Origin: Lewinellaceae bacterium
GTDB taxonomy: Bacteria > Bacteroidota > Bacteroidia > Chitinophagales > Saprospiraceae
Assembly: GCA_020636045.1 (NCBI GenBank)
Contig: JACJYP010000008.1
Coordinates: 124,001 to 188,000, forward strand
Direction: 5' to 3'
Length of the DNA: 64,000 bases
The translations under genes and the position numbers were made by a program. The notes below the pieces were generated by a model. The model saw only the letters and a list, made by a program, of their open reading frames with translations. It ran no database searches and was not told the DNA's origin. How positions within the stretch are numbered: the first letter of the stretch is position 1; the number at the start of each line of letters is the position of its first letter. Positions 18,735 to 27,284 of the stretch are shown in pieces.

Positions 18735-19343
18735 TCAGACCAGATAATTGATGCCGAAAAAAAGGACCAGGTAAATCCACAGAGCGTCAAGAAAATGCCA
18801 GTAGATCGTGAGCAGGCGCAATTTCAGGCGCTTCTCCGGGTCCGAAAAATACACCAGTACGGTAACGGGATCGACCATTCGCTTTTTGGCGGCGTGATAG
18901 AACAGGATCAGGAAGGGCAAACCGGCCACCACGTGCGCCAGGTGTACGAAAGAAATAAGGTACAGGTAACCGGTCGTAGTGGAAGTGCCCAGCCCGATGT
19001 TGTGGCTGAAGAGCCACCACCAGGCAAACGACTGCATCGCCATAAAAAGCAGGGAAAGCCAAATGGTGTATTTGAGTTGTTTCTGATACCCTTCCGTATC
19101 GTCCTCCTGATAGCAGCGCTTTGCAAGGATCATGGTATAACTGCTGCCCAGAAGGATCAGCGTATTGACAATGAACAACATTGGAATGCGCACCGGCGGC
19201 ACATTCATCGTGACCCTGGTATAAATGTATGAAACGGTAAGGGCCAGGAACAACGCCGACAGACCGAACAACAGGATAAACAACATCACGTTGCTCGGGT
19301 GAAATATAAACTCGTTCTCAGTAGTGCGCCCGTTCTGCGTCAT
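18735..19343 (-). CDS. Heme-copper oxidase subunit III family protein
   Basis: 202 residues with about five transmembrane helices and a short N-terminus, as in the short form of cytochrome c oxidase subunit III. Family features are the PPVRIPMLFIVNTLILLGSS helix, the SFAWWWLFSHNIG region, SFVHLAHVVAGLPFLILFYHA with its conserved histidines, and the terminal YWHFLDALWIYLVLFF motif (the WHFxDxxW signature). It would be an inner-membrane, non-catalytic subunit of a terminal oxidase. No subunit I, II or IV gene and no assembly factor lies nearby. It is either a second, dispersed copy or has lost its operon context. Confidence 0.88.
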   Translation of the reverse strand: MTQNGRTTENEFIFHPSNVMLFILLFGLSALFLALTVSYIYTRVTMNVPPVRIPMLFIVNTLILLGSSYTMILAKRCYQEDDTEGYQKQLKYTIWLSLLFMAMQSFAWWWLFSHNIGLGTSTTTGYLYLISFVHLAHVVAGLPFLILFYHAAKKRMVDPVTVLVYFSDPEKRLKLRLLTIYWHFLDALWIYLVLFFGINYLV

Positions 19344-19392
19344 ATAAAGCAGGTTTGTATTTGACCTTATGAAAGGCGGCCTGTGTCACGCT

Positions 19393-20268
19393 TCACAGCG
19401 AGATCAGCACAATGGAAGCCACCGCCAGAAATATTCCGATCCAGTTGATGCCGGAAAGCCGTTCATGGAACAGCCAAACGGCGCCGATGGTTGTAAAGAG
19501 GATGACCCCGACATTGGCCACCGGAAACACAAAGGAGCCCTCGAGGCCGCTCCCGAGCGCCAGCAGCATGAACAGCATGCTCCCGTAGTTGGGAATCCCA
19601 AGAATGATGCCGCCCACAATGTTCCGCCACGAAAAAGTGATCCGCTTGCTGATCCAGCCGGCTGTTGCAATGCCCAGTCCGATCAGACCGGCCGTGCCGA
19701 ATACGGTACAAATGAAAGAAGGATCGCCGACATCGGCGAGTTGTTTTTTTTGAACTTCAATGAACAAAACCTCGATGATTCCGGCCAGCATCCAGGTGAT
19801 GAGGGGTATCCAGATCAGTTTTCCGGATGAGGGGGCAGTACCGGTCTTCTCCTTTTTTCGCACAGGCAGGTTGACCAGTACAATGGCAACGAGCGCCATC
19901 AGAAAGCCCGCGATCTTTCCGGCATTAGACGATTCAGCGTGCGCCAGAATGGCAAAGGGTACCGTAATCAGGATCGACATCTTCTGCATGATCTGGCTGA
20001 TCGTAACGCCGAAATACCGCACTGTGAGCGCAGCCCCGTTGAAACCGCTGACAAACACCACCCCCAATATCAGGGCATACGGCATCCAGGGTTTCGAAAA
20101 ATCAGATTGCCCGACGGGAAAGCGGCCCATATGCACCCATCCGCACAAAACGCAGACAAAATAGTTGACGATAATGGCCTGAAAACTGTCGACCCGGTAG
20201 CGGGCGTATAGTTTGAAGATAAAGCCGAGGATCACGGAGCAGGCCACTGCCAGCAGGAGGTAAAACAT
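19393..20268 (-). CDS. EamA/DMT-family transporter
   Basis: 291 residues from the ATG at 20268, which directly begins a hydrophobic helix (FYLLLAVACSVILGFIFKLY); the longer frame adds 26 polar residues. About ten transmembrane helices are arranged as two EamA repeats, each ending in a conserved turn (RYFGVTISQIMQKMSILITVPFAILAH; FPVANVGVILFTTIGAVWLFHERLSGINWIGIFLAVASIVLI). HERLSxxNWIG before the last helix is typical of drug/metabolite transporters. Substrate is unknown. A good promoter (TTTG-N17-TACTTTTG on the minus strand) precedes it and diverges from the BNR-repeat gene. Confidence 0.85.
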   Translation of the reverse strand: MFYLLLAVACSVILGFIFKLYARYRVDSFQAIIVNYFVCVLCGWVHMGRFPVGQSDFSKPWMPYALILGVVFVSGFNGAALTVRYFGVTISQIMQKMSILITVPFAILAHAESSNAGKIAGFLMALVAIVLVNLPVRKKEKTGTAPSSGKLIWIPLITWMLAGIIEVLFIEVQKKQLADVGDPSFICTVFGTAGLIGLGIATAGWISKRITFSWRNIVGGIILGIPNYGSMLFMLLALGSGLEGSFVFPVANVGVILFTTIGAVWLFHERLSGINWIGIFLAVASIVLISL

Positions 20269-20287
20269 GTTGCGGGTATTAAGTCGG

Positions 20288-20316
20288 CAAAAGTAGCAAG
20301 CCCGGCCATTCTCAAA
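20288..20316 (-). promoter_or_regulatory. Bacteroidota promoter for the EamA gene (TTTG-N17-TACTTTTG)
   Basis: On the minus strand, TTTG (complement of 20313-20316) is followed after 17 bases by TACTTTTG (complement of 20288-20295), 19 bases before the ATG at 20268. Confidence 0.7.
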
Positions 20317-20321
20317 ATCGG

Positions 20322-20329
20322 TATTTTTG
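20322..20329 (+). promoter_or_regulatory. Bacteroidota -7 box (TATTTTTG) for the BNR-repeat gene
   Basis: TATTTTTG lies 28 bases before the ATG at 20358 and diverges from the EamA promoter. No clear TTTG -33 element accompanies it. Confidence 0.5.
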
Positions 20330-20357
20330 CGGGAACATTTAATCAAAAACCGAAACG

Positions 20358-23300
20358 ATGCGGCAGATCACCTGGTTTTCCCTGCTCCTCCTGAACATTT
20401 TCTCCTGTTCCCGGTTCTCGCACACCCACCGGAATACCCTGGACGAAAAATCCGAACCTTACGACCTGTTTGCTTTTCAGCGCTCCTTTCCCGATCGTGA
20501 TTTTGACTGGCAGGGCTGGCGCAAGGCCATCGTGCGCGCCCGGCAGCAGGAGGCCGGCGTACAGGCCCGCAACGCGGGCTGTTCGGGCAATACAACTCCC
20601 TGGACCCTGCAGGGGCCTGCGAATATTGCGGGGCGTGTCAACACGCTCGCCGTAAAGCCTGATAATGAAGATGTTGTACTTGCCGGCTTTTCAGGAGGCG
20701 GCATCTTTAAAACCATAGATGCCGGAGAAAACTGGTACCCGGTGTTCGACGAGCACCCGGAATTGTCGATCGGGCACATCGCCTTTGACCCGAACAATCC
20801 GGAAGTTGTATATGCGGGCACCGGCGACCCCAATATTCCATCCATCGTATTTAACGGCGACGGGATATACAAAAGCACCGACGGCGGCGAGCACTGGCAA
20901 TATATGGGCCTTTCACCGCAGGGGATCATTTCTAAAATACAGATTGACCCCTCCAATTCACAGGTAGTATACGCCGCCACAATGGGCAATCCGTACGTGC
21001 GCAACAATGAGCGTGGCATTTATAAAAGCACTGACGGCGGCGCCAACTGGCAGCAGGCCTTGTTCGTAAGCGATCAGGCAGGCGCGAGCGATCTCGTCAT
21101 TAACCCCGCCAACCCGCAGGTGCTTTACGCTTCTTTTTGGGATCGTATTCGCAGCAATCAGGAATCCGTGGTGTACGGCTCACATGCGCGGGTGTATAAA
21201 ACGAGCAACGGCGGCGCCGACTGGACGTTGCTTGGCGGCGGCCTGCCCACCGGCGTCATGGGGCGAACCGGGCTGGCTATTTCGCAGCAAAATCCGGACA
21301 AGGTGTATGCCGTGTATATCGACTCCCTTTCCACTCCGGGAGGATTGTACAAAACGATCGATGGCGGCAGCAACTGGACATCCGTCAACATCGATGCTCT
21401 TGAAGATAAATGCAGCGACTTCGGCTGGTATTTCGGGAAGATCGCCCTCAACCCCAATGACGATGAGGAAGTGTATTTCCACGCCATTATCCTTTGGAGA
21501 AAACTGGCCGGCAGCAATACCTGGTCCATCGCATCGGGCGGGCACGCCGACAGTCACGATATCGCTTTCACGCCCTCTGGCAGGCGTTACTGGGCCAACG
21601 ACGGCGGCGTTTACCGCAACAATGCCGGGCAGAGCGGCTGGACCAAGTGCAAAAATCTGCCGACTACACAGTTTTACCGCACCAATTTCAACCCGCACCT
21701 CCCGGACACTTATTTCGCCGGGGCGCAGGACAACGGGATCACCAAAGGCAACGGGATGGGCATCAACAACTGGGTGCCGATCTATGCAGCCGACGGGTTC
21801 CGCAGCGCTTTCCACCCCGACGATCCCAATACTTTTTGGGTGGAAATTCAAAACGGCAGCATACAGAAAACCACTACCGGCGGCGACTCCTGGACCTATG
21901 GCCAGCCGGCGCTGGGTACCGGCGACCGCTGCAACTGGGACGCACCCTTTTTCCTGAGCAAATTCCAGTCGGACAAATTATACGCCGCCACTTACAGGGT
22001 CTATTTTTCCTCGAACGGCACCGCCTGGGGCGCCATATCGGGCGATCTGACGGACGGTATCGTTTACGAGCCGCGTTTTCATACGATATCGTGCCTGAGC
22101 GAGTCGCCGGTGCTGGAAGACAAATTGTTCGCCGGCACCTCCGACGGCAATGTGTGGCGCCGCGAACCCACGACTGGCTGGATCAATATCACACCGGGGC
22201 TCCCCGACCGTTATGTAACTTCCGTACACGGCTCCCCCACCCTGCAAAACCGGATTTTTGTGACCAATTCCGGCTTTCGCGACAACGATTACATCCCGCA
22301 TGTGCATCGTAGCGACAACAACGGCCAGAACTGGCAGGACATTTCGGGCGACCTGCCGCAGGTGCCCGTGAACGACCTGTTCGTGTTACCGGGGTATGCA
22401 GACAGTGTTTTGTTCGTCGCCACCGATGCAGGCGTATATTTTTCGGTTAATAGTGGCATCCAGTGGAACCGGCTTGGTGGCAACATGCCCTTTATCCCCG
22501 TATTTGATCTGGAGCACAACCCCGTCAGGAAAGAACTCGTAGCCGCGACATTTGCGCGCGGCATCTGGACCTTCCCGCTCGATTCGGTGTTCAGTCAGCA
22601 AAATACCATGGTCAGTGTAAGCGGTACTGTCAGGACCGAGTTGGCAGAAGGCGTTGAAAATGTGCTGATCAGCCCTCAGGTGACTGACGGAAGCGGCATG
22701 TTCGATCTCGGCGGCATCCCCGGCTGTCAGGAATATACCCTTGCCCCCTACCGCAACGATTTTCCGCTGAACGGTGTCAGTACTTATGACCTTGTTCTGA
22801 TCAGCAAGCACATTCTGGGTATTGAGATGCTCGATTCGCCATACAAGATCATTGCAGCAGACGCCAACAAAAGCCAGTCGGTGACCACCTTCGACATCGT
22901 AGCGATCCGCAAACTGATCCTCGGCATCGACACGGCGTTTGTCGGGAATACATCCTGGCGATTCGTGCCGGCAAACCATGTGTTTTCCGACCCCGGCAAT
23001 CCTTTCATGCCCGGTTTTCCCGAAACCCTGAGCGTACAGTTACAAACGCTTCCGGTGACCGGAAGCGACTTCGTCGCCCTGAAGGTCGGCGACATGAACG
23101 GATCGGTTATCCCCGCCGCCGGCAACCAGCCGCTCGATCGCACAGAAGGCAACTGGCTGGTGGACCTGGAAGATAAGGATATGGAACCGGGAGCACTTGT
23201 TGCCACGACCATTTCAGGTGACATCTCGGACATCGCCGGAGTACAGTTTAGCCTGCAATTTGATCCAAATGCCCTGGAATTTGTGCGGGTAGAACCATTA

Positions 23301-23813
23301 CTTCCGGATATTTCAGCGGGTAATTTTGGCTACAACAGGCTTAAATCGGGCATTTTCACAACCAGTTTTGAAAACAGCGCATCCTGGCAGGGCAAATCTT
23401 TGTTCAACACGGGGCAGTTGCGCCCCCTTTTCAGGGTAGTACTGAAAGCCAAAAAGTGCGGTATGTTGCGTGAATTCATGACCATCGGCGAATTTCCGAC
23501 CCCGGCGCTGGCCTACCGGAACGATGGTACGGCTTTAAAACCCGTACTCAATGGATCGCCCGGGCAGCTTGCCGTGGTTTGCTATCCCAATCCTTTTGGC
23601 ACTTCAGGGGTACAGATAGAAATGCCGGAAGAAAATGAGCATCGTGCGCTGGAGGTGTATAACGGTCAGGGCAAACTCGTTTTGAAGGAAAACATCCCTT
23701 CAAAAAGTCAGCAGATATTTTTACCTGCGTCCCGGTTCACGGCACCAGGCGTATATTATTACAAGATACAGGGGCAACAACGCTATGCAGGCAAACTGAT
23801 CTACGCCCCCTGA
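20358..23813 (+). CDS. Secreted BNR/sortilin-like beta-propeller protein with dockerin- and cohesin-like modules, T9SS cargo
   Basis: 1151 residues with a lipoprotein-like or cleavable N-terminal signal (WFSLLLLNIFSCSRFS). Residues ~70-745 hold at least eight BNR/Asp-box motifs (GIYKSTDGGEHWQ, GIYKSTDGGANWQ, VYKTSNGGADW, GLYKTIDGGSNW, HRSDNNGQNW), indicating one or two sortilin-type beta-propellers. A dockerin-like pair follows at about 810-860 (VSTYDLVLISKHILGI, VTTFDIVAIRKLILGID with ADANKS). A cohesin-like sandwich is at about 940-1060 (IAGVQFSLQFDPNALEFVRV). The C-terminus is a T9SS type A domain (YPNPFGTSGVQIEM, APGVYYYKIQ). It is an extracellular protein. Asp-box propellers occur in glycosidases and in binding proteins, and no catalytic residues are identifiable here. 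Confidence 0.8.
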   Translation: MRQITWFSLLLLNIFSCSRFSHTHRNTLDEKSEPYDLFAFQRSFPDRDFDWQGWRKAIVRARQQEAGVQARNAGCSGNTTPWTLQGPANIAGRVNTLAVKPDNEDVVLAGFSGGGIFKTIDAGENWYPVFDEHPELSIGHIAFDPNNPEVVYAGTGDPNIPSIVFNGDGIYKSTDGGEHWQYMGLSPQGIISKIQIDPSNSQVVYAATMGNPYVRNNERGIYKSTDGGANWQQALFVSDQAGASDLVINPANPQVLYASFWDRIRSNQESVVYGSHARVYKTSNGGADWTLLGGGLPTGVMGRTGLAISQQNPDKVYAVYIDSLSTPGGLYKTIDGGSNWTSVNIDALEDKCSDFGWYFGKIALNPNDDEEVYFHAIILWRKLAGSNTWSIASGGHADSHDIAFTPSGRRYWANDGGVYRNNAGQSGWTKCKNLPTTQFYRTNFNPHLPDTYFAGAQDNGITKGNGMGINNWVPIYAADGFRSAFHPDDPNTFWVEIQNGSIQKTTTGGDSWTYGQPALGTGDRCNWDAPFFLSKFQSDKLYAATYRVYFSSNGTAWGAISGDLTDGIVYEPRFHTISCLSESPVLEDKLFAGTSDGNVWRREPTTGWINITPGLPDRYVTSVHGSPTLQNRIFVTNSGFRDNDYIPHVHRSDNNGQNWQDISGDLPQVPVNDLFVLPGYADSVLFVATDAGVYFSVNSGIQWNRLGGNMPFIPVFDLEHNPVRKELVAATFARGIWTFPLDSVFSQQNTMVSVSGTVRTELAEGVENVLISPQVTDGSGMFDLGGIPGCQEYTLAPYRNDFPLNGVSTYDLVLISKHILGIEMLDSPYKIIAADANKSQSVTTFDIVAIRKLILGIDTAFVGNTSWRFVPANHVFSDPGNPFMPGFPETLSVQLQTLPVTGSDFVALKVGDMNGSVIPAAGNQPLDRTEGNWLVDLEDKDMEPGALVATTISGDISDIAGVQFSLQFDPNALEFVRVEPLLPDISAGNFGYNRLKSGIFTTSFENSASWQGKSLFNTGQLRPLFRVVLKAKKCGMLREFMTIGEFPTPALAYRNDGTALKPVLNGSPGQLAVVCYPNPFGTSGVQIEMPEENEHRALEVYNGQGKLVLKENIPSKSQQIFLPASRFTAPGVYYYKIQGQQRYAGKLIYAP

Positions 23814-23839
23814 GTGGCAGTTAGCAGCGGCAGAAGGCT

Positions 23840-23874
23840 GTTGGCAGTAATATTTTGCACAAATTATTGCCAAC
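23840..23874. terminator. Hairpin between convergent genes, built from a GTTGGCAGT-type repeat
   Basis: GTTGGCAGTAAT and ATTATTGCCAAC form a 12-bp stem with one mismatch around an 11-base loop. It lies between the stops at 23813 (+) and 23883 (-). The sequence just before it (GAGTGGCAGTTAGCAGCGGCAG, from 23812) contains further GGCAGT-like units. Confidence 0.6.
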
Positions 23875-23882
23875 TGCTTACT

Positions 23883-25157
23883 TCAAAATCGCCCTGTCTG
23901 AATGGTGCCGGGCTGCCTGATCTCATCGATACTCATGCATCCGGCAAGCCCCATGGTCAGTTCGAGATCAGCGATCCAGTTATCCAGCAATTCGGAGACA
24001 CCCGCGCGGCCCCTGATCGCCAGCGCATAGCAGTAAGGGCGACCGATCCCCACTGCCGTTGCGCCGAGCGCCAGCGCCTTGAACGCATCCGCGCCGCCGC
24101 GCACACCGCTGTCGAACAACACCGGCACTTTACCGCGCACGGCATCAACGATACCTGGCAGTGCGGCGATTGCACTGATGGAGCCGTCTACCTGCCGGCC
24201 GCCGTGATTGGACACATAAATGCCGTCGATACCATAATCGAGCGCCTTTTTTGCGTCATCGGGGTGCAGGATCCCTTTCAGAATAACAGGCAGGTTGGTA
24301 TGTTTCCGAAGGAAAGGCAGGTCTTTCCAGGTAATATTGGGCCTTGAATATAGCTGTGTGAACACGCGAACGGCCTGGAGTCCTTTACCGGAAAACAGGT
24401 TTTTAAAAAACGGTCCGGGGAAACGGCGGTTGGCAGCGATCAGGGTGCGGATCGCGCTGAGCGTGACGGGTGACTTTGGCGTCGGCTGAGTTTCCCAGGT
24501 ATCGAGCAATCGCAAAAAAACGGGGTCGGAAGTGTATTGTGCGATCCCTTTGCCCTGCAAAAAAGGGAGAGAAGCAAAATCGAGGTCGCGGGTGCGCCAC
24601 CCCAGCATGGTTGTATCAAGGGTCAATACAACAGCCGAGCAGCCGCATGCCTCCGCCCGTTGCAGAAAACTGGCCACCAACTCATCGGAGCGGCTCCAGT
24701 AAAGTTGAAAAAACCGTGGAGCGGTTTCCATTGCTGCTGCACAGCGTTCCATGGGCACGGATGCCTGGTTGGAAAAGATATAAGGAATGCCCGCTTGTGC
24801 AGCGGCGGCGGCAATGGCCAGGTCAGCATCGCGGTGCGCCATTTCGAGTACGCCGATCGGCGCCAGAAAGAAGGGCGCCGGTATGCGGTGCCCGAAAAGA
24901 TCAACGGCAGTATCGCGCTCGTCTACATCGCGCAGCATGCGCGGTACGATTCGCCAGCGGTCGAAATCCCCGGTATTCGAAGCCATGCTGCGCTCCAGCC
25001 CGGCTCCGCCTGCGATATAGGCAAGCGCTTCAGGCGTCATTCTCTCTGCCGCTTTTCGCTCCAGCACCGCCGGATCAAATGGAACGGATTGCAACAGGCC
25101 GGCTGCACCCCGGGCATAAATTGCCCGTTGCCGGTCGAGTGCATTTGATCTTTTCAT
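23883..25157 (-). CDS. FMN-dependent alpha-hydroxyacid oxidase (lactate oxidase/dehydrogenase family)
   Basis: 424 residues from the ATG at 25157; an upstream extension of 35 residues lacks homology-like character. The TIM-barrel FMN enzyme family oxidises L-2-hydroxy acids such as L-lactate. Visible motifs are FFLAPIGVLEMAHRDAD (FMN site), PVILKGILHPDDAKKALDYG (active-site lysine region), the signature SNHGGRQVDGS carrying the catalytic histidine and substrate-binding arginine, and LFDSGVRGGADAFKALALGA for phosphate binding. The long N-terminus and the loop around TTMLGWRTRDL resemble the lactate 2-monooxygenase-like branch. It is cytoplasmic or membrane-peripheral. Exact substrate and electron acceptor are uncertain. 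Confidence 0.88.
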   Translation of the reverse strand: MKRSNALDRQRAIYARGAAGLLQSVPFDPAVLERKAAERMTPEALAYIAGGAGLERSMASNTGDFDRWRIVPRMLRDVDERDTAVDLFGHRIPAPFFLAPIGVLEMAHRDADLAIAAAAAQAGIPYIFSNQASVPMERCAAAMETAPRFFQLYWSRSDELVASFLQRAEACGCSAVVLTLDTTMLGWRTRDLDFASLPFLQGKGIAQYTSDPVFLRLLDTWETQPTPKSPVTLSAIRTLIAANRRFPGPFFKNLFSGKGLQAVRVFTQLYSRPNITWKDLPFLRKHTNLPVILKGILHPDDAKKALDYGIDGIYVSNHGGRQVDGSISAIAALPGIVDAVRGKVPVLFDSGVRGGADAFKALALGATAVGIGRPYCYALAIRGRAGVSELLDNWIADLELTMGLAGCMSIDEIRQPGTIQTGRF

Positions 25158-25367
25158 AAACACATTATTGATTATCAGTCTATTTTGTATCCGAAAATAC
25201 AGTTTTTTTACCTGCGGGAAACAATAGAAGAAAATGATGGCGTTACTACATTTGTCACACAAACCGGTTCGAGGTCATCGTTCCGGAAAATCCGACACTT
25301 ATTCTGAAGAACACCGCGACGGGAAATTGCACCTGTCCGGCTTACTAACCTAAAACTTCGATTCATC

Positions 25368-26192
25368 ATGCGACAAACCATCTTCGCTTTTAGTTGCCTC
25401 TGCACCCTGCTGTTAAGCGCCGTTTCATTGAGTTCTTTTGCTCAAAAAACCCGGGTGGAATATGGCAAATGCGGCTATTACGCCGATTCTTTTCAGGGCC
25501 GCCCAACCTCCAACGGCGAAAAATACGATAAAAACGCACTCACCTGCTCCCACAAGACGCTGCCTTTCGGCACCCAGATCAGGATCACACGCATGGACAA
25601 TAAAAAGTCGGTGGTGGTGCGCGTCAACGACCGGGGGCCTTTTATTGAAGGTTATGTGGTCGATGTTTCCAGAGCTGCTGCAGAAGTGCTGGATCTGATC
25701 CAGGCCGGCACGGCCCGCGTCAAGATCGAGGTGATGGATGATCTGAAAAACGAAAGTCAGGGCGCCACGCAACTGCTGATCTCGCACAAGGAAGAAAAAA
25801 AGGCCGAAACAGAAACCGCGCCGGTGACGTACAGCACTTCCACGCAGAAGTCGGGCGAAACGAATAAAGCGGCTGCAAGTTCGGGCGACACAAAGGCCAG
25901 CGCCGAACTGTACAAAGTCGACATCAAGGAAACGGACAAAAAAGGCTACGGCATCCAGGTAAGCGCATTGTCGGACGCCAATAACGTGCTGCCGATCATC
26001 AACAAACTACAGCAACAGATGCCGGGCAAAGTCCTCGTCTGCGTCGTGCGCGACGAACAGGAACAGCCTCAGAACTACAAGATCATCATCGGCCCGTATC
26101 CGAATCAAAAAGCGGCGGAAGCCCAGCAAAAGACGGTGCAGAAAAAAGGAGGGTTCAAGAACTCACTGATCGTCAACCTCGACGAACTCTGA
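25368..26192 (+). CDS. rlpA: RlpA-like septal ring lytic transglycosylase (DPBB + SPOR)
   Basis: 274 residues with a signal peptide (TIFAFSCLCTLLLSAVSLSSFAQ). The double-psi beta-barrel domain (~30-125) contains GKCGYYADSFQGRPTSNGE, THKTLPFGT-type spacing (CSHKTLPFGTQIRI) and VRVNDRGPFIEGYVVDVS. This matches RlpA, which cleaves denuded peptidoglycan glycan strands, and its catalytic aspartate lies in the VNDRGP motif. A Lys/Glu/Thr-rich linker leads to a C-terminal SPOR domain (~190-274; GYGIQVSAL, KIIIGPYPNQKAAEA, KKGGFKNSLIV) that binds septal peptidoglycan. The protein is periplasmic. It is monocistronic, with a strong terminator after it. Confidence 0.9.
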   Translation: MRQTIFAFSCLCTLLLSAVSLSSFAQKTRVEYGKCGYYADSFQGRPTSNGEKYDKNALTCSHKTLPFGTQIRITRMDNKKSVVVRVNDRGPFIEGYVVDVSRAAAEVLDLIQAGTARVKIEVMDDLKNESQGATQLLISHKEEKKAETETAPVTYSTSTQKSGETNKAAASSGDTKASAELYKVDIKETDKKGYGIQVSALSDANNVLPIINKLQQQMPGKVLVCVVRDEQEQPQNYKIIIGPYPNQKAAEAQQKTVQKKGGFKNSLIVNLDEL

Positions 26193-26215
26193 TTGTAAAC
26201 ATCCCCGCAAAAGCA

Positions 26216-26247
26216 ACGGGCAGTGTGGTTTCGACCACACTGCCCGT
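26216..26247. terminator. Perfect 14-bp hairpin with TTCG tetraloop
   Basis: ACGGGCAGTGTGGT-TTCG-ACCACACTGCCCGT is a perfect inverted repeat with a UUCG tetraloop in RNA. It sits between the convergent rlpA and Fe-S carrier genes. There is only a weak T-rich tail, but stem and loop are unusually stable. Confidence 0.8.
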
Positions 26248-26280
26248 CGTATTTATATATCGCCGCGTCGGGCGTTTTAT

Positions 26281-26643
26281 TTATGCGGAAAACGAAGTGC
26301 CGCAACCGCAGGTAGATGACGCATTTGGATTGTTGAAGGTAAAACCCCGGTTATCCAGCCCGTTGTGAAAATCCACTTCCATGCCCAGCAGGTAGATGGC
26401 ATGCGCCTTGTTCATGATCACCGGCATACCCATTATTTCGAAAGTATCGTCCTGTTCGGACGGCATATCAAAGCCGAGCACATAGGTGAACCCCGAGCAA
26501 CCGCCGCCTTTCACACCGACACGGAGGCAATAGCCGTCCGGAATATTTTCCTTCTCGCGAATAAGATTGAGTTGATCCACTGCACCCTGGGTCAGGGTGA
26601 TCGGTGCTGTCGTGGAGATCGGGCTTTCCTGTAGCGTTTCCAT
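26281..26643 (-). CDS. A-type iron-sulfur cluster carrier (HesB/IscA/ErpA family)
   Basis: 120 residues. The three cluster-binding cysteines of the family are all present: one in VKGGGCSGFTY and a CxC pair in TCGCGTSFSA at the C-terminus. The ITLTQGAVDQL start and the GxxFNNPNAxxTCGCG ending are diagnostic. The protein accepts or delivers Fe-S clusters to apo-proteins in the cytoplasm. No suf or isc genes are adjacent. A minus-strand TATTTTTG (complement of 26663-26670) lies 20 bases upstream of the ATG. Confidence 0.95.
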   Translation of the reverse strand: METLQESPISTTAPITLTQGAVDQLNLIREKENIPDGYCLRVGVKGGGCSGFTYVLGFDMPSEQDDTFEIMGMPVIMNKAHAIYLLGMEVDFHNGLDNRGFTFNNPNASSTCGCGTSFSA

Positions 26644-26717
26644 TGTAAAACTTGTTTAGCGGCAAAAATACGATCATAAAACGACTTGGGGGCCAAAAAT
26701 GTTTACCGGCAGCTGAT

Positions 26718-26725
26718 TACCTTTG
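26718..26725 (+). promoter_or_regulatory. Bacteroidota -7 box (TACCTTTG)
   Basis: TACCTTTG lies 34 bases upstream of the ATG at 26760 of the small membrane protein gene. Confidence 0.45.
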
Positions 26726-26759
26726 CCGCCCGCTCCATCAAAACGAGCGTGACCGAGAT

Positions 26760-27284
26760 ATGGAAATGTTATTGGAACTCCTGAAATACACCATCCCCGG
26801 ATTGGTCGTGTTTGCCACCGCATACTATTTGCTGAAACTTTATCTGGATGACCGGTTGCGCACCGAACTCGCAGCACAGCGCAGCGAATCGATGAAGATC
26901 ACCCTGCCGCTCCGCCTTCAGGCTTACGAGCGCCTTATCCTGCTCTGCGACCGGGTATCCATCCAGAATGCCCTGCTGCGTATACGAATGCCCGGCATGA
27001 CGGTGGGCGATCTGCGCGGTGCGCTTTTACTTGCCATCAGTCAGGAGTTCGACCACAACACTTCGCAGCAACTGTACGTATCCGATACACTCTGGAAGAT
27101 CATCACCTTTGCCAGGAATGAAACGCTGAGCACCGTCGGAGAAACGGAACCCGGCCTCGATCCAAAGGCAGACGCCGGAGAACTGGTAGCAGCCCTGTTT
27201 CGGGTACTCGAAGAAAAGGGCGATTCCAGTCCCTTACAGAAAGCGATGGTTGCCATCAGGACCGAGGCCGGCCAATTGTTTTAA
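26760..27284 (+). CDS. Membrane-anchored protein of unknown function (DUF7935-like)
   Basis: 174 residues from the ATG at 26760; a longer frame to 26652 crosses the promoter box. One N-terminal transmembrane helix (KYTIPGLVVFATAYYLLKLYL) is followed by a soluble helical domain. The block LRLQAYERLILLCDRVSI and LRGALLLAISQEFDHNTSQQLYVS are typical of a Bacteroidota-specific conserved protein usually annotated as a domain of unknown function. It is probably inner-membrane with a cytoplasmic helical domain. It lies directly upstream of the dnaA region but is separated from it by ~590 bases, so a functional link is not shown. Confidence 0.65.
   Translation: MEMLLELLKYTIPGLVVFATAYYLLKLYLDDRLRTELAAQRSESMKITLPLRLQAYERLILLCDRVSIQNALLRIRMPGMTVGDLRGALLLAISQEFDHNTSQQLYVSDTLWKIITFARNETLSTVGETEPGLDPKADAGELVAALFRVLEEKGDSSPLQKAMVAIRTEAGQLF

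Noticed and set aside
16134..23813. A cellulosome or scaffoldin operon
   Set aside because: No cellulase, glycosidase catalytic domain or multi-cohesin scaffold is present; only isolated cohesin- and dockerin-like segments were seen.
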